Assembly (NCBI RefSeq): GCF_022780145.1
Contig: NZ_JALEXO010000320.1
Span: forward strand, 1-9,441
Source of the DNA: Intestinibacter sp.
Lineage (GTDB): Bacteria > Bacillota > Clostridia > Peptostreptococcales > Peptostreptococcaceae
Length of the DNA stretch: 9,441 nucleotides
Direction: 5' to 3'
Under the pieces are notes generated by a model that was given only the letters and a program-made list of their open reading frames with translations, did not search any database and was not told the DNA's origin. The first letter of the stretch is position 1, and every line of letters begins with the position of its first letter. Below, piece by piece: positions 1 through 5,594 of the stretch. The translations under genes and the position numbers were made by a program.

Positions 1-105
1 GTTAGATCTAGAGACAAAGGTGAAATGGGTAGCTTAGCATTAGATGAATTTATAGCTATGGTATGCCAAGAAGTTGAAGACAAAGTTAATGTAATTCAAA
101 AATAA
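1..105 (+). CDS. thrS: Threonyl-tRNA synthetase, C-terminal end (partial)
   Basis: The window opens inside a reading frame of 34 codons that stops at TAA (103-105). The residues VRSRDKGEMGSLALDEFI resemble the extreme C-terminus of threonyl-tRNA synthetase, where a charged Arg/Asp/Lys-Gly strand is followed by a 'G-x-x-x-L-x-E-F-I' helix in the anticodon-binding domain. The full enzyme charges tRNA-Thr in the cytoplasm; its catalytic core and N-terminal editing domain lie upstream of the window. The call rests on this short tail and on the gene order, since thrS commonly lies just before infC in Firmicutes. Another class II synthetase with a similar anticodon domain is possible but less likely. 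Confidence 0.78.
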   Translation, partial: VRSRDKGEMGSLALDEFIAMVCQEVEDKVNVIQK

Positions 106-133
106 TTAAATAATAAATAGTGGCTTATTTATA

Positions 134-185
134 AAAAAAGATATAGCGATGTAGATTGGAAATTCTGCATCGCTATATCTTTTTT
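134..185. terminator. Bidirectional intrinsic terminator between convergent genes
   Basis: A long stem pairs 139-155 with 164-180 (AGATATAGCGATG with CATCGCTATATCT, then one T-G wobble and three more pairs) around an 8-base loop. An A-run on the left (133-139) and a T-run on the right (180-185) extend the stem and supply a U-tract on either strand. It sits 28 bases after the thrS stop and 8 bases beyond the end of the minus-strand protease gene, so it can end both transcripts. Confidence 0.92.
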
Positions 186-193
186 GTATAATT

Positions 194-1597
194 TTAATTT
201 GCTGCTTCTTTTTTGATTAAATCCTCTAATTCCTCACAAGTCATAGTTTCATTTTCAAATAAGAAGTTAGAAACTATATGTAAGTCGTGAATATTTTCTT
301 TTAAAAGACTTAATGTCTTGTCATAGCAGCTGTTGACGATATGGTTTATTTCTTTTTGGATGTCTTTTGATAAAAATGATTTTGCATCTTTATCAATTGT
401 TATAAGTCCTAGTCTACTCATACCGTAATCACAGACCATATTAGTTGCTATATCTGTGACTTTTTGTAGGTCGTCTTTAGCTCCAGTTGATTGATGGTCG
501 AAGATTAATTCTTCTGCTGCTTTACCAGCTAGTAAAATTTGCATTTTTGATATTAGCTCTGTTTTTGTATAGATATATCTATCTTCGTCTGGGAGTTGAA
601 GGACGTATCCCAATGCTTCTCCCCTAGGTATTATAGATATTTTTTGTATTTTACAGAGGTTTAATATATTGCTGACAAGAGCATGTCCAGCCTCGTGATA
701 AGACACGATTTTCTTTTCTTTTTCAATTAAAACAGAGCTTTTAGATTCAACACCTGCGATAACTCTCTCAAGGGCTTTATCAAAGTGTTCAGATGTTATA
801 AGCTCACTGTCATCTCTAACAGCAAATATTGCGGCTTCATTAGCTATATTAGCTAAATGTGCGCCGTTAAATCCATGTGTTTTTTTTGCTAATAAATCTA
901 AATCTACTGATTTATCTAGTGGTTTGTTGTTAGTATGAACTTTTAAAATCTCATATCTAGTGCGGACATTTGGAGAGCTTATATGAACATGTCTGTCAAA
1001 TCGTCCAGGTCTCAAAAGCGCGTCATCTAGGAGATCTAGTCTATTAGTAGCTCCTATTATGATGACATTAGAGTCCTTGTTGAAGCCATCCATTTCTACT
1101 AATAGCTGGTTTAATGTTTGGTCCTTTTCGTTGTTGCTCTCTAAGTGTCGTTTAGCTCCTATGGCATCTATCTCATCTATAAAAATTATACTTGGAGCTT
1201 CCTTTCTAGCTTTTTCGAATAGAGTTCTAACTCTTTTAGCACCTACACCTACATATTTTTCGACGAATTCAGAGCCAGTGACGTTGAAAAATGATGAATT
1301 TGTCTCTCCTGCAACTGCAGATGCCAATAATGTTTTACCAGTGCCAGGAGGACCGTAAAATAAGATTCCTTTAGGAATTTTTGCTCCCATTTTTTGGTAT
1401 TTTTCTGGTGATTTCATAAAATCTACAACTTCGAAGAGTTCTTCTTTTATCTCATCAAGTCCAGCTACATCTCTAAATGTTGTCTTGGACTTTGTGCCTA
1501 CTGAGCCATCAGTATTGCATTCCTTTTCGAGTTTAGTTTGAGCAAAAACGGGAACTGGGTTATTAAGTTTTTTAAAAAAATTGTTAAGTAAGTTCAT
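194..1597 (-). CDS. Short FtsH-family AAA+ zinc metalloprotease (M41) without membrane segments
   Basis: The predicted protein has 467 residues: an AAA+ module followed by an M41 peptidase. Visible motifs are Walker A GPPGTGKT (82-89, K88), Walker B SIIFIDEIDA with D141/E142, sensor-1 N185 in GATN, the second region of homology RPGRFDRH with arginine fingers R199 and R202, zinc site HEAGH (301-305), and probable third zinc ligand D376. The pore loop reads FVEKYVGVGA, with Tyr where classic FtsH has Phe. Classic FtsH is over 600 residues and starts with two membrane helices and an extracytoplasmic domain. Here only about 40 mostly polar residues precede the AAA+ module, so the enzyme is probably cytoplasmic or peripherally attached. 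A GTG start at 1606 is open, but GAGGTG there is the ribosome site for the ATG at 1597, 6 bases on. It is transcribed convergently to thrS and divergently from infC. Clostridia carry such a second FtsH paralogue; its substrates are unknown to me. Confidence 0.9.
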   Translation of the reverse strand: MNLLNNFFKKLNNPVPVFAQTKLEKECNTDGSVGTKSKTTFRDVAGLDEIKEELFEVVDFMKSPEKYQKMGAKIPKGILFYGPPGTGKTLLASAVAGETNSSFFNVTGSEFVEKYVGVGAKRVRTLFEKARKEAPSIIFIDEIDAIGAKRHLESNNEKDQTLNQLLVEMDGFNKDSNVIIIGATNRLDLLDDALLRPGRFDRHVHISSPNVRTRYEILKVHTNNKPLDKSVDLDLLAKKTHGFNGAHLANIANEAAIFAVRDDSELITSEHFDKALERVIAGVESKSSVLIEKEKKIVSYHEAGHALVSNILNLCKIQKISIIPRGEALGYVLQLPDEDRYIYTKTELISKMQILLAGKAAEELIFDHQSTGAKDDLQKVTDIATNMVCDYGMSRLGLITIDKDAKSFLSKDIQKEINHIVNSCYDKTLSLLKENIHDLHIVSNFLFENETMTCEELEDLIKKEAAN

Positions 1598-1914
1598 ATT
1601 TTGCACCTCAGGTAATAGAATTTTGATTTATTTTATTTTTTCCAATGATGTAAAGTTTTATTATGATTTTATAAAAAAATAAACTATGTAAACTAAGATG
1701 TCATAAATAAGTATAACCAGCTCAACTTTTATTATTCTAAAAAAATGAAATACTACAATTAAAATCTATTATAAGTAGATAGTCAAATAAGAGAGGATAT
1801 ATTTTACAGGTGAATTATCGTCGATAATGAGTTATAATAAAATATAGTTTCAGAAATGAAGCTTGTTGCATATTATATATTGAGATTGTAATAAAAATAA
1901 TAAATAAAAAGTAG
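1598..1914. other. Gene-free AT-rich intergenic region between divergent genes
   Basis: This stretch separates the minus-strand protease start from the infC promoter. Short frames here are under 15 codons and lack convincing ribosome sites. I could not place a convincing minus-strand promoter for the protease: TATAAA-like and CATAAT-like hexamers occur near 1660-1675 (read on the minus strand) but without a -35 at proper spacing. A TATAAT occurs on the plus strand at 1833-1838, also without a good -35. The only clear structured element is the palindrome at 1814-1828. Confidence 0.6.
1814..1828. repeat. Perfect 15-base palindrome, possible operator
   Basis: ATTATCG, a single T, then CGATAAT form a perfect inverted repeat in otherwise low-complexity AT-rich sequence. 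The short arms and lack of a following T-run argue against a terminator. The half-sites resemble inverted versions of GATAAT-type regulator sites, but I cannot assign a protein. It lies 5 bases before a TATAAT hexamer (1833-1838) and about 90 bases before the infC -35. Confidence 0.4.
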
Positions 1915-1943
1915 TTGACATAGATTAATAAAAGTTATATAAT
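1915..1943 (+). promoter_or_regulatory. Consensus sigma-A promoter of the infC-rpmI-rplT operon
   Basis: A perfect TTGACA (1915-1920) is followed by 17 bases and a perfect TATAAT (1938-1943). Transcription would begin near 1950, giving a leader of about 190 bases before the infC start codon. Such strength is expected for a ribosomal protein operon and implies that control is exerted mainly later, at the attenuator in the leader. Confidence 0.93.
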
Positions 1944-1949
1944 TTATAC

Positions 1950-2101
1950 GGTAACGAGATAGAAGATATAAAACAAGAAGAATTCATTCTCACCTTACGA
2001 CGAAGGTTAGTAAGGTTAATATAAGCAAGCTATCATATCCTTATTGGAAATGATATTAATTTTGATGACTTATAGCGGATGAATTTATTCATTCGCTTTT
2101 T
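1950..2101 (+). promoter_or_regulatory. Structured leader of infC operon, L20-type transcription attenuator
   Basis: Between promoter and IF3 lie several nested helices. ACCTTAC (1992-1998) pairs with GTAAGGT (2010-2016). TATAAG (2020-2025) pairs with CTTATA (2069-2074) and encloses a hairpin, TATCAT (2031-2036) with ATGATA (2050-2055). TTCATTC (1983-1989) can pair with GGATGAA (2077-2083), the 5' arm of the terminator, giving an antiterminator that closes the whole fold. In Bacillus subtilis, L20 binds the infC leader and promotes premature termination (Rfam family L20_leader). Position, operon and layout fit that mechanism. The assignment to the family is by context and hand folding, not by a covariance search. 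Confidence 0.75.
2074..2101 (+). terminator. Attenuator terminator in the infC leader
   Basis: AGCGGATGAA (2074-2083) pairs with TTCATTCGCT (2088-2097), including one G-U pair, around a TTTA loop and is followed by a T-run (2097-2101 and beyond). It lies 25 bases before the infC ribosome site, so it can only act by premature termination. Its 5' arm is shared with the antiterminator pairing to 1983-1989, making the two folds mutually exclusive. Confidence 0.88.
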
Positions 2102-2125
2102 ATTTTATATTTAATATAATAATTT

Positions 2126-2142
2126 GGAGGTGTCCTACAATT
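2126..2142 (+). promoter_or_regulatory. Ribosome binding site and ATT start codon of infC
   Basis: GGAGGTG at 2126-2132 is a strong Shine-Dalgarno sequence. The only start-like codon at suitable distance and in the IF3 frame is ATT at 2140-2142, 7 bases further on. The next in-frame ATG is 28 codons inside the conserved IF3 N-domain and has no ribosome site. An AUU start is characteristic of infC in many bacteria and lets IF3, which rejects non-standard starts, limit its own translation. Confidence 0.9.
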
Positions 2143-2658
2143 AGCAAAGAATTATCAATCAATGATCAAATAAGAGATAAAGAATTAAGAATAATCTCTG
2201 AAACTGGAGAACAACTTGGAATAATGTCTGCCAGAGAAGCTCAAATAATAGCAAATGGAAAAAATTTAGACTTAGTAAAAATTTCTCCTAATGCTAAACC
2301 ACCAGTTTGTAAAATTATGGACTATGGTAAATACAAATATGAACAAACTAGAAAAGAAAAAGAAGCTAAAAAGAAACAAAAAACAATAGCAGTTAAGGAA
2401 ATAAGATTAAGACCTGGTATCGAATCAAATGACTTGAATACTAAAGCGAATAATGCTATTAAGTTCCTTAAAAAAGGCGACAAGGTAAAAGTAGAACTTC
2501 GTTTTAGAGGTAGAGAATTAGGACATAAAGACATTGGTAAAGAAGTAATGCTTAAATTTATAGAAATAGTTAAAGAGTTTGGTGAACCAGTGAAAGCCCC
2601 TGCATTTGAAGGGAACAACATGGTTGTAATTATAGATCCAAAAAAACAAACAAAATAA
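2140..2658 (+). CDS. infC: Translation initiation factor IF-3
   Basis: IF3 binds the 30S subunit, prevents premature joining of 50S and checks start codon and initiator tRNA. The protein is 172 residues from the ATT start, the usual family length. The N-domain begins SKELSINDQIRDKELRIIS, followed by the IF3 signature around NAKPPVCKIMDYGKYKYE (about residues 54-71), a Lys-rich linker (about 72-85), and the C-domain with KEIRLRPGI, a FLKKGDKVKVELRFRGRE segment and a terminal strand NMVVIIDPK. An ATG at 2224 is too late: it would remove 28 conserved N-terminal residues. It is first in the operon with rpmI (43-base gap) and rplT, downstream of the attenuator, and so is probably subject both to L20-dependent termination and to start-codon autoregulation. 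Confidence 0.97.
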   Translation: MSKELSINDQIRDKELRIISETGEQLGIMSAREAQIIANGKNLDLVKISPNAKPPVCKIMDYGKYKYEQTRKEKEAKKKQKTIAVKEIRLRPGIESNDLNTKANNAIKFLKKGDKVKVELRFRGRELGHKDIGKEVMLKFIEIVKEFGEPVKAPAFEGNNMVVIIDPKKQTK

Positions 2659-2701
2659 AGAAATAGATTTAATGACGATTAACTGAGAGGAGGAAGTTAT
2701 C

Positions 2702-2899
2702 ATGCCAAAAATGAAAACTCATAGAGGAGCAGCAAAAAGACTTAGAAAAACAGGAACTGGAAAATTAAAAAGAAATAAAGCTTATAAAAGTCATATATTA
2801 ACTAAAAAATCTCCAAAAACAAAAATGAACTTAAGAAAATCAGCTATAGTTAGTGAAGGAGATGCTAAGAGAGTAGCTCAATTATTACCATACAAATAA
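2702..2899 (+). CDS. rpmI: 50S ribosomal protein L35
   Basis: This is a 65-residue, strongly basic protein with the canonical L35 start PKMKTHRGAAKRLRKTGTGK and a later AYKSHILTKKSPKTK segment. It is a small structural protein of the large subunit that binds 23S rRNA. The length matches the family (about 64-66 residues). AGGAGG at 2688-2693 lies 8 bases before the ATG. It sits between infC and rplT in the standard bacterial order and would be co-transcribed with both. Nothing is missing or altered. Confidence 0.98.
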   Translation: MPKMKTHRGAAKRLRKTGTGKLKRNKAYKSHILTKKSPKTKMNLRKSAIVSEGDAKRVAQLLPYK

Positions 2900-2905
2900 G
2901 AATAG

Positions 2906-2923
2906 CTAATCAGAACGGGTTAG
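2906..2923 (+). other. Small hairpin in the rpmI-rplT gap
   Basis: CTAATC (2906-2911) pairs with GGTTAG (2918-2923), including one T-G pair, around the loop AGAACG. A-rich sequence follows instead of a T-run, so it is not an intrinsic terminator. It lies 38 bases before the rplT Shine-Dalgarno. It may be an RNA processing or protein-binding element or may be incidental. Confidence 0.4.
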
Positions 2924-2974
2924 TACAAAAAACAAAAATAAAAAATAATTAAAAAACATAAGGAGGTCATGAAC

Positions 2975-3331
2975 ATGGCAAGAGTTAAAGGCGCAATGAA
3001 CGCTCGTAAAAAACATAAAAAAGTGTTAAAACTTGCAAAAGGATTCAGAGGATCTAGAAGCAAATTATATAGACCAGCAAATACTTTCGTAATGAAAGCA
3101 TTAAAAAATGCATATATAGGAAGAAAATTAAAGAAAAGAGACTTCAGAAAACTTTGGATACAAAGAATAAATGCAGCTGCTAGAATGAATGGAATATCTT
3201 ATTCAAGATTAATGAATGGATTAAAATTAGCAGGTGTTGAAGTTAACAGAAAAATGTTATCTGAAATGGCTATACAAGATCCAGCTGGATTTGCTCAATT
3301 AGTAGAAGTAGCTAAAGCTAAATTAGCTTAA
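2975..3331 (+). CDS. rplT: 50S ribosomal protein L20
   Basis: The 118-residue protein is an early-assembly protein of the large subunit that binds 23S rRNA. In Firmicutes it is also the feedback repressor of this operon through the leader RNA. The sequence is diagnostic: ARVKGAMNARKKHKKVLKLA (basic N-terminal extension), GFRGSRSKLYRPANTFVMKA, YIGRKLKKRDFRKLWIQRIN, and the globular RNA-binding C-domain with NGISYSRLMNGLKLAGVEVN. An in-frame ATG at 2969 is only 2 bases after AGGAGG (2961-2966), whereas the ATG at 2975 is 8 bases away and gives the normal L20 N-terminus. It is the last gene of the operon and ends 28 bases before the terminator stem. Confidence 0.97.
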   Translation: MARVKGAMNARKKHKKVLKLAKGFRGSRSKLYRPANTFVMKALKNAYIGRKLKKRDFRKLWIQRINAAARMNGISYSRLMNGLKLAGVEVNRKMLSEMAIQDPAGFAQLVEVAKAKLA

Positions 3332-3359
3332 TCATAACATTGATTATATAAGAAATAAT

Positions 3360-3387
3360 AGCGGACTCAATTTGAGTTCGCTTTTTT
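3360..3387 (+). terminator. Intrinsic terminator of the infC-rpmI-rplT operon
   Basis: AGCGGACTC (3360-3368) pairs with GAGTTCGCT (3374-3382), including one G-U pair, around a short AATTT loop, followed by T-tract 3382-3387. The base of the stem has the same sequence pattern as the attenuator in the leader of the same operon. Confidence 0.92.
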
Positions 3388-3422
3388 AGTATTAAATAAA
3401 ATTTAAAGAAATTTGAAGATTA

Positions 3423-3451
3423 TTGTTAAAAAACGATATTTATCATATAAT
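3423..3451 (+). promoter_or_regulatory. Promoter of the ktrB-ktrA-rlmP operon
   Basis: TTGTTA (3423-3428), a 17-base spacer and a perfect TATAAT (3446-3451) predict a start near 3458. That leaves a leader of only about 33 bases, just enough for the Shine-Dalgarno, and rules out translation from the ATG at 3413. It also leaves no room for a c-di-AMP (ydaO-type) riboswitch of the kind found before some ktr operons. Confidence 0.8.
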
Positions 3452-3490
3452 ATGATTGATTTTAATAAATATAGAGGAGGCATTTTTACG

Positions 3491-4870
3491 TTGAAAATCA
3501 TAGATAAAAATATGTTTAAGTTTCTTCAAAAGTGGAGTGCAGTTCAGATTATAACGGTCGGATTTTTACTTATAATATTATTTGGAGCATTAGTATTATC
3601 TCTGCCAGTTTGCAGTGCTGATGGCTCTAGTACTAATTTTATAGATTCACTTTTTACTGCGACATCTGCAGTATGTGTTACAGGATTGGTTGTATTTGAT
3701 ACATCTGTGCATTGGAGCTTATTGGGTAAGGTTGTGATAATATCGTTAATCCAAATTGGCGGCTTGGGATTTATGACAATAGCCACAATGATATCTTTAA
3801 TTAGAGGAAAGAAAATCAATTTAAAGGAAAGACTAATAATACAAGAATCTCTAAATCAATTTGATTTATCTGGAATTGTAAATCTGACAAGACAGATAAT
3901 TTTTATGGTTTTTACTATTGAAGCTGTCGGTGGAATTTTGCTATCTATAAATTTTATTCCTAAGCTTGGACCTGTAAAGGGGTTGATGTATGGAATGTTC
4001 CACTCAATTTCTGCGTTTTGTAATGCAGGATTTGATTTGATGGGATCTATAAGTGGACAATTTTCATCATTGACATCTTTATACGACAATATTTTTGCGA
4101 TGATAGTTATATCTTTATTGATAATACTTGGAGGGATAGGATATCCTGTTATACTAGATTTTTTGAAAAATAAAAGAATTTCTAAATTAAATGCACATTC
4201 AAAGCTTGTAATTGCATCCACAGCGATACTTTTATTGATAGGATTTGTATTTGTATTTGCTGTAGAATATAACAATCCAGATACTCTAGGCAATATGAAT
4301 ATGAAAGGGAAGCTTCTTTCTTCAGCATTCCAATCTACAACACTTAGAACAGCTGGATTTAATAGTATAGATTTATCCTTAACAAAGGAATCAACTATAT
4401 TTTTAATGATAATATTTATGTTTATCGGGGCTTCACCAGCATCTACTGGTGGAGGTATAAAGACGACTACAATAGCTGTATTATTTTTAACTGTTAAGGA
4501 TTTCTTATTTGGAAAGGACCAGATACAAATTTTTGAAAGAAGTATAAGTACTGAAACTATTAGAAAATCAATGGTTATATTCTTTATGGCTATATCTATA
4601 GTTATAGTTGGGACATTGGCTCTATCTTTAACAAATCCACAATTTTCTATTTTAGAGTGTGCGTTTGAGGTTACATCAGCATATGCAACAGTAGGGCTTA
4701 GCATAGGAGGAAGTCCTAATTTAAATATTATAGGAAAGTTTATAATAATGATTTTGATGTTCTTAGGAAGAGTAGGTTCTCTGACTATATTTACAGCTAT
4801 TTTATCAATAAATATAGCTAAAAAGGATAGAAATATAAAACGACCAAATGGAAAAATAATAGTAGGTTAA
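3491..4870 (+). CDS. ktrB: Potassium uptake protein KtrB, membrane channel subunit
   Basis: KtrB is the K+-translocating subunit of the Ktr system in the cytoplasmic membrane, gated by KtrA. The 459-residue protein is highly hydrophobic and shows the four pore repeats of the TrkH/KtrB superfamily. The filter glycines lie in VCVTGL (G65), FCNAGF (G180), LRTAGF (G289) and ATVGLS (G402). The flexible loop of the third repeat, GASPASTGGGIKTTT (313-327), and the conserved Arg in FLGRVGS (R427) are present. The TTG at 3491 is chosen because AGGAGG (3475-3480) lies 10 bases before it and the promoter overlaps the region upstream. An ATG at 3413 would add 26 non-conserved residues and lies before the predicted transcript start. 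The length matches KtrB (about 445-460). ktrA follows after 22 bases. Ktr systems are generally Na+-dependent. Confidence 0.93.
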   Translation: MKIIDKNMFKFLQKWSAVQIITVGFLLIILFGALVLSLPVCSADGSSTNFIDSLFTATSAVCVTGLVVFDTSVHWSLLGKVVIISLIQIGGLGFMTIATMISLIRGKKINLKERLIIQESLNQFDLSGIVNLTRQIIFMVFTIEAVGGILLSINFIPKLGPVKGLMYGMFHSISAFCNAGFDLMGSISGQFSSLTSLYDNIFAMIVISLLIILGGIGYPVILDFLKNKRISKLNAHSKLVIASTAILLLIGFVFVFAVEYNNPDTLGNMNMKGKLLSSAFQSTTLRTAGFNSIDLSLTKESTIFLMIIFMFIGASPASTGGGIKTTTIAVLFLTVKDFLFGKDQIQIFERSISTETIRKSMVIFFMAISIVIVGTLALSLTNPQFSILECAFEVTSAYATVGLSIGGSPNLNIIGKFIIMILMFLGRVGSLTIFTAILSINIAKKDRNIKRPNGKIIVG

Positions 4871-4892
4871 TAATAGATAAGAGGTATAGATT

Positions 4893-5582
4893 ATGAAAAA
4901 AACATTTTATAGTAATAGTAGTAAAGGCAAACAATATATTGTAATCGGATGTGGTAGATTTGGTTCATCTGTAGCTACAAAAATGTGTGAATTTGGAAAT
5001 GAAGTAATGGTTATAGATAAAAGTGAAGATGCAATTGATGATATAGCTGAAAAAGTAACACATGCAGCAATATTAGATGTTACAGATGAAAGAGATTTAA
5101 AGAGCATCGGATTAGGAAATTTTGATGTGGCAATAGTTGCAATTAGTTCAGATATAAGAGCTTCTATTATGGCAACAATTATGGCGAAGGAGCTAGGTGT
5201 ACCTAAAATAGTATGTAAGGCTAAGGATGAGTTACAAGCAAAGGTTTTATATAAAATCGGAGCAGACAAAGTAGTTTTTCCAGAGAGAGATATGGGAGTT
5301 AGACTTGCCTATAGTCTAGCATCAGAAAATATTTTAGATCAAATTAATTTAGATCCAGAGTATTCTATTATGGAGATTGTAACTCCTCAAAGCTGGGTTG
5401 GTAAGACAATCATCGAATTAAATTTAAGAGCAAAATACGATATTACAGTACTAGCTGTAAAAACAAAGAGTGGTCTAAAGGTAATGCCTTCTCCAAAGTA
5501 TAAAATGGAGGAAGAAAACATTTTAGTTATTATAGGAAATATAGAAAAGATAAACGATATAATTTCAAATCAAGAAATTTAA
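4893..5582 (+). CDS. ktrA: Potassium uptake regulator KtrA (RCK domain protein)
   Basis: KtrA forms a cytoplasmic octameric ring beneath KtrB and gates it in response to ATP/ADP. The 229-residue protein has an RCK_N Rossmann domain (about 13-135) with GCGRFGSS (19-26) fitting GxGxxG and an acidic residue D42 at the end of the second strand for nucleotide ribose. The conserved FPERDMG segment (129-135) comes next, then an RCK_C domain (about 150-225). In other Firmicutes RCK_C of KtrA binds c-di-AMP, which shuts the channel; that is family knowledge and is not visible here. GAGGT (4881-4885) lies 7 bases before the ATG. The gene lies 22 bases after ktrB and 12 before the methyltransferase, indicating one transcript. 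The short length, with a single RCK unit, separates it from the double-unit TrkA of enterobacteria. Confidence 0.95.
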   Translation: MKKTFYSNSSKGKQYIVIGCGRFGSSVATKMCEFGNEVMVIDKSEDAIDDIAEKVTHAAILDVTDERDLKSIGLGNFDVAIVAISSDIRASIMATIMAKELGVPKIVCKAKDELQAKVLYKIGADKVVFPERDMGVRLAYSLASENILDQINLDPEYSIMEIVTPQSWVGKTIIELNLRAKYDITVLAVKTKSGLKVMPSPKYKMEEENILVIIGNIEKINDIISNQEI

Positions 5583-5594
5583 TTAGGAGGTCTA

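Noticed and set aside
1604..1606. GTG as the protease start (minus strand)
   Set aside because: The GTG is part of the GAGGTG Shine-Dalgarno serving the ATG at 1595-1597.
2050..2082. Leader peptide starting at ATG 2050
   Set aside because: It would be 10 codons, has no proper ribosome site and lies within the leader helices; regulation is better explained by RNA structure.
2224..2226. ATG as the IF3 start
   Set aside because: It has no Shine-Dalgarno and would remove the conserved IF3 N-terminus, which is encoded in frame back to the ATT at 2140.
2969..2971. ATG as the L20 start
   Set aside because: It is only 2 bases from AGGAGG; the ATG at 2975 has correct spacing and gives the canonical L20 N-terminus.
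3458..3490. c-di-AMP riboswitch before ktrB
   Set aside because: The predicted leader is only about 33 bases, far too short for such a riboswitch.
3856..4704. Long minus-strand open frame opposite ktrB
   Set aside because: It lies wholly within the strongly conserved KtrB gene, has no ribosome site, and its sequence is what antisense reading of membrane-helix codons gives.
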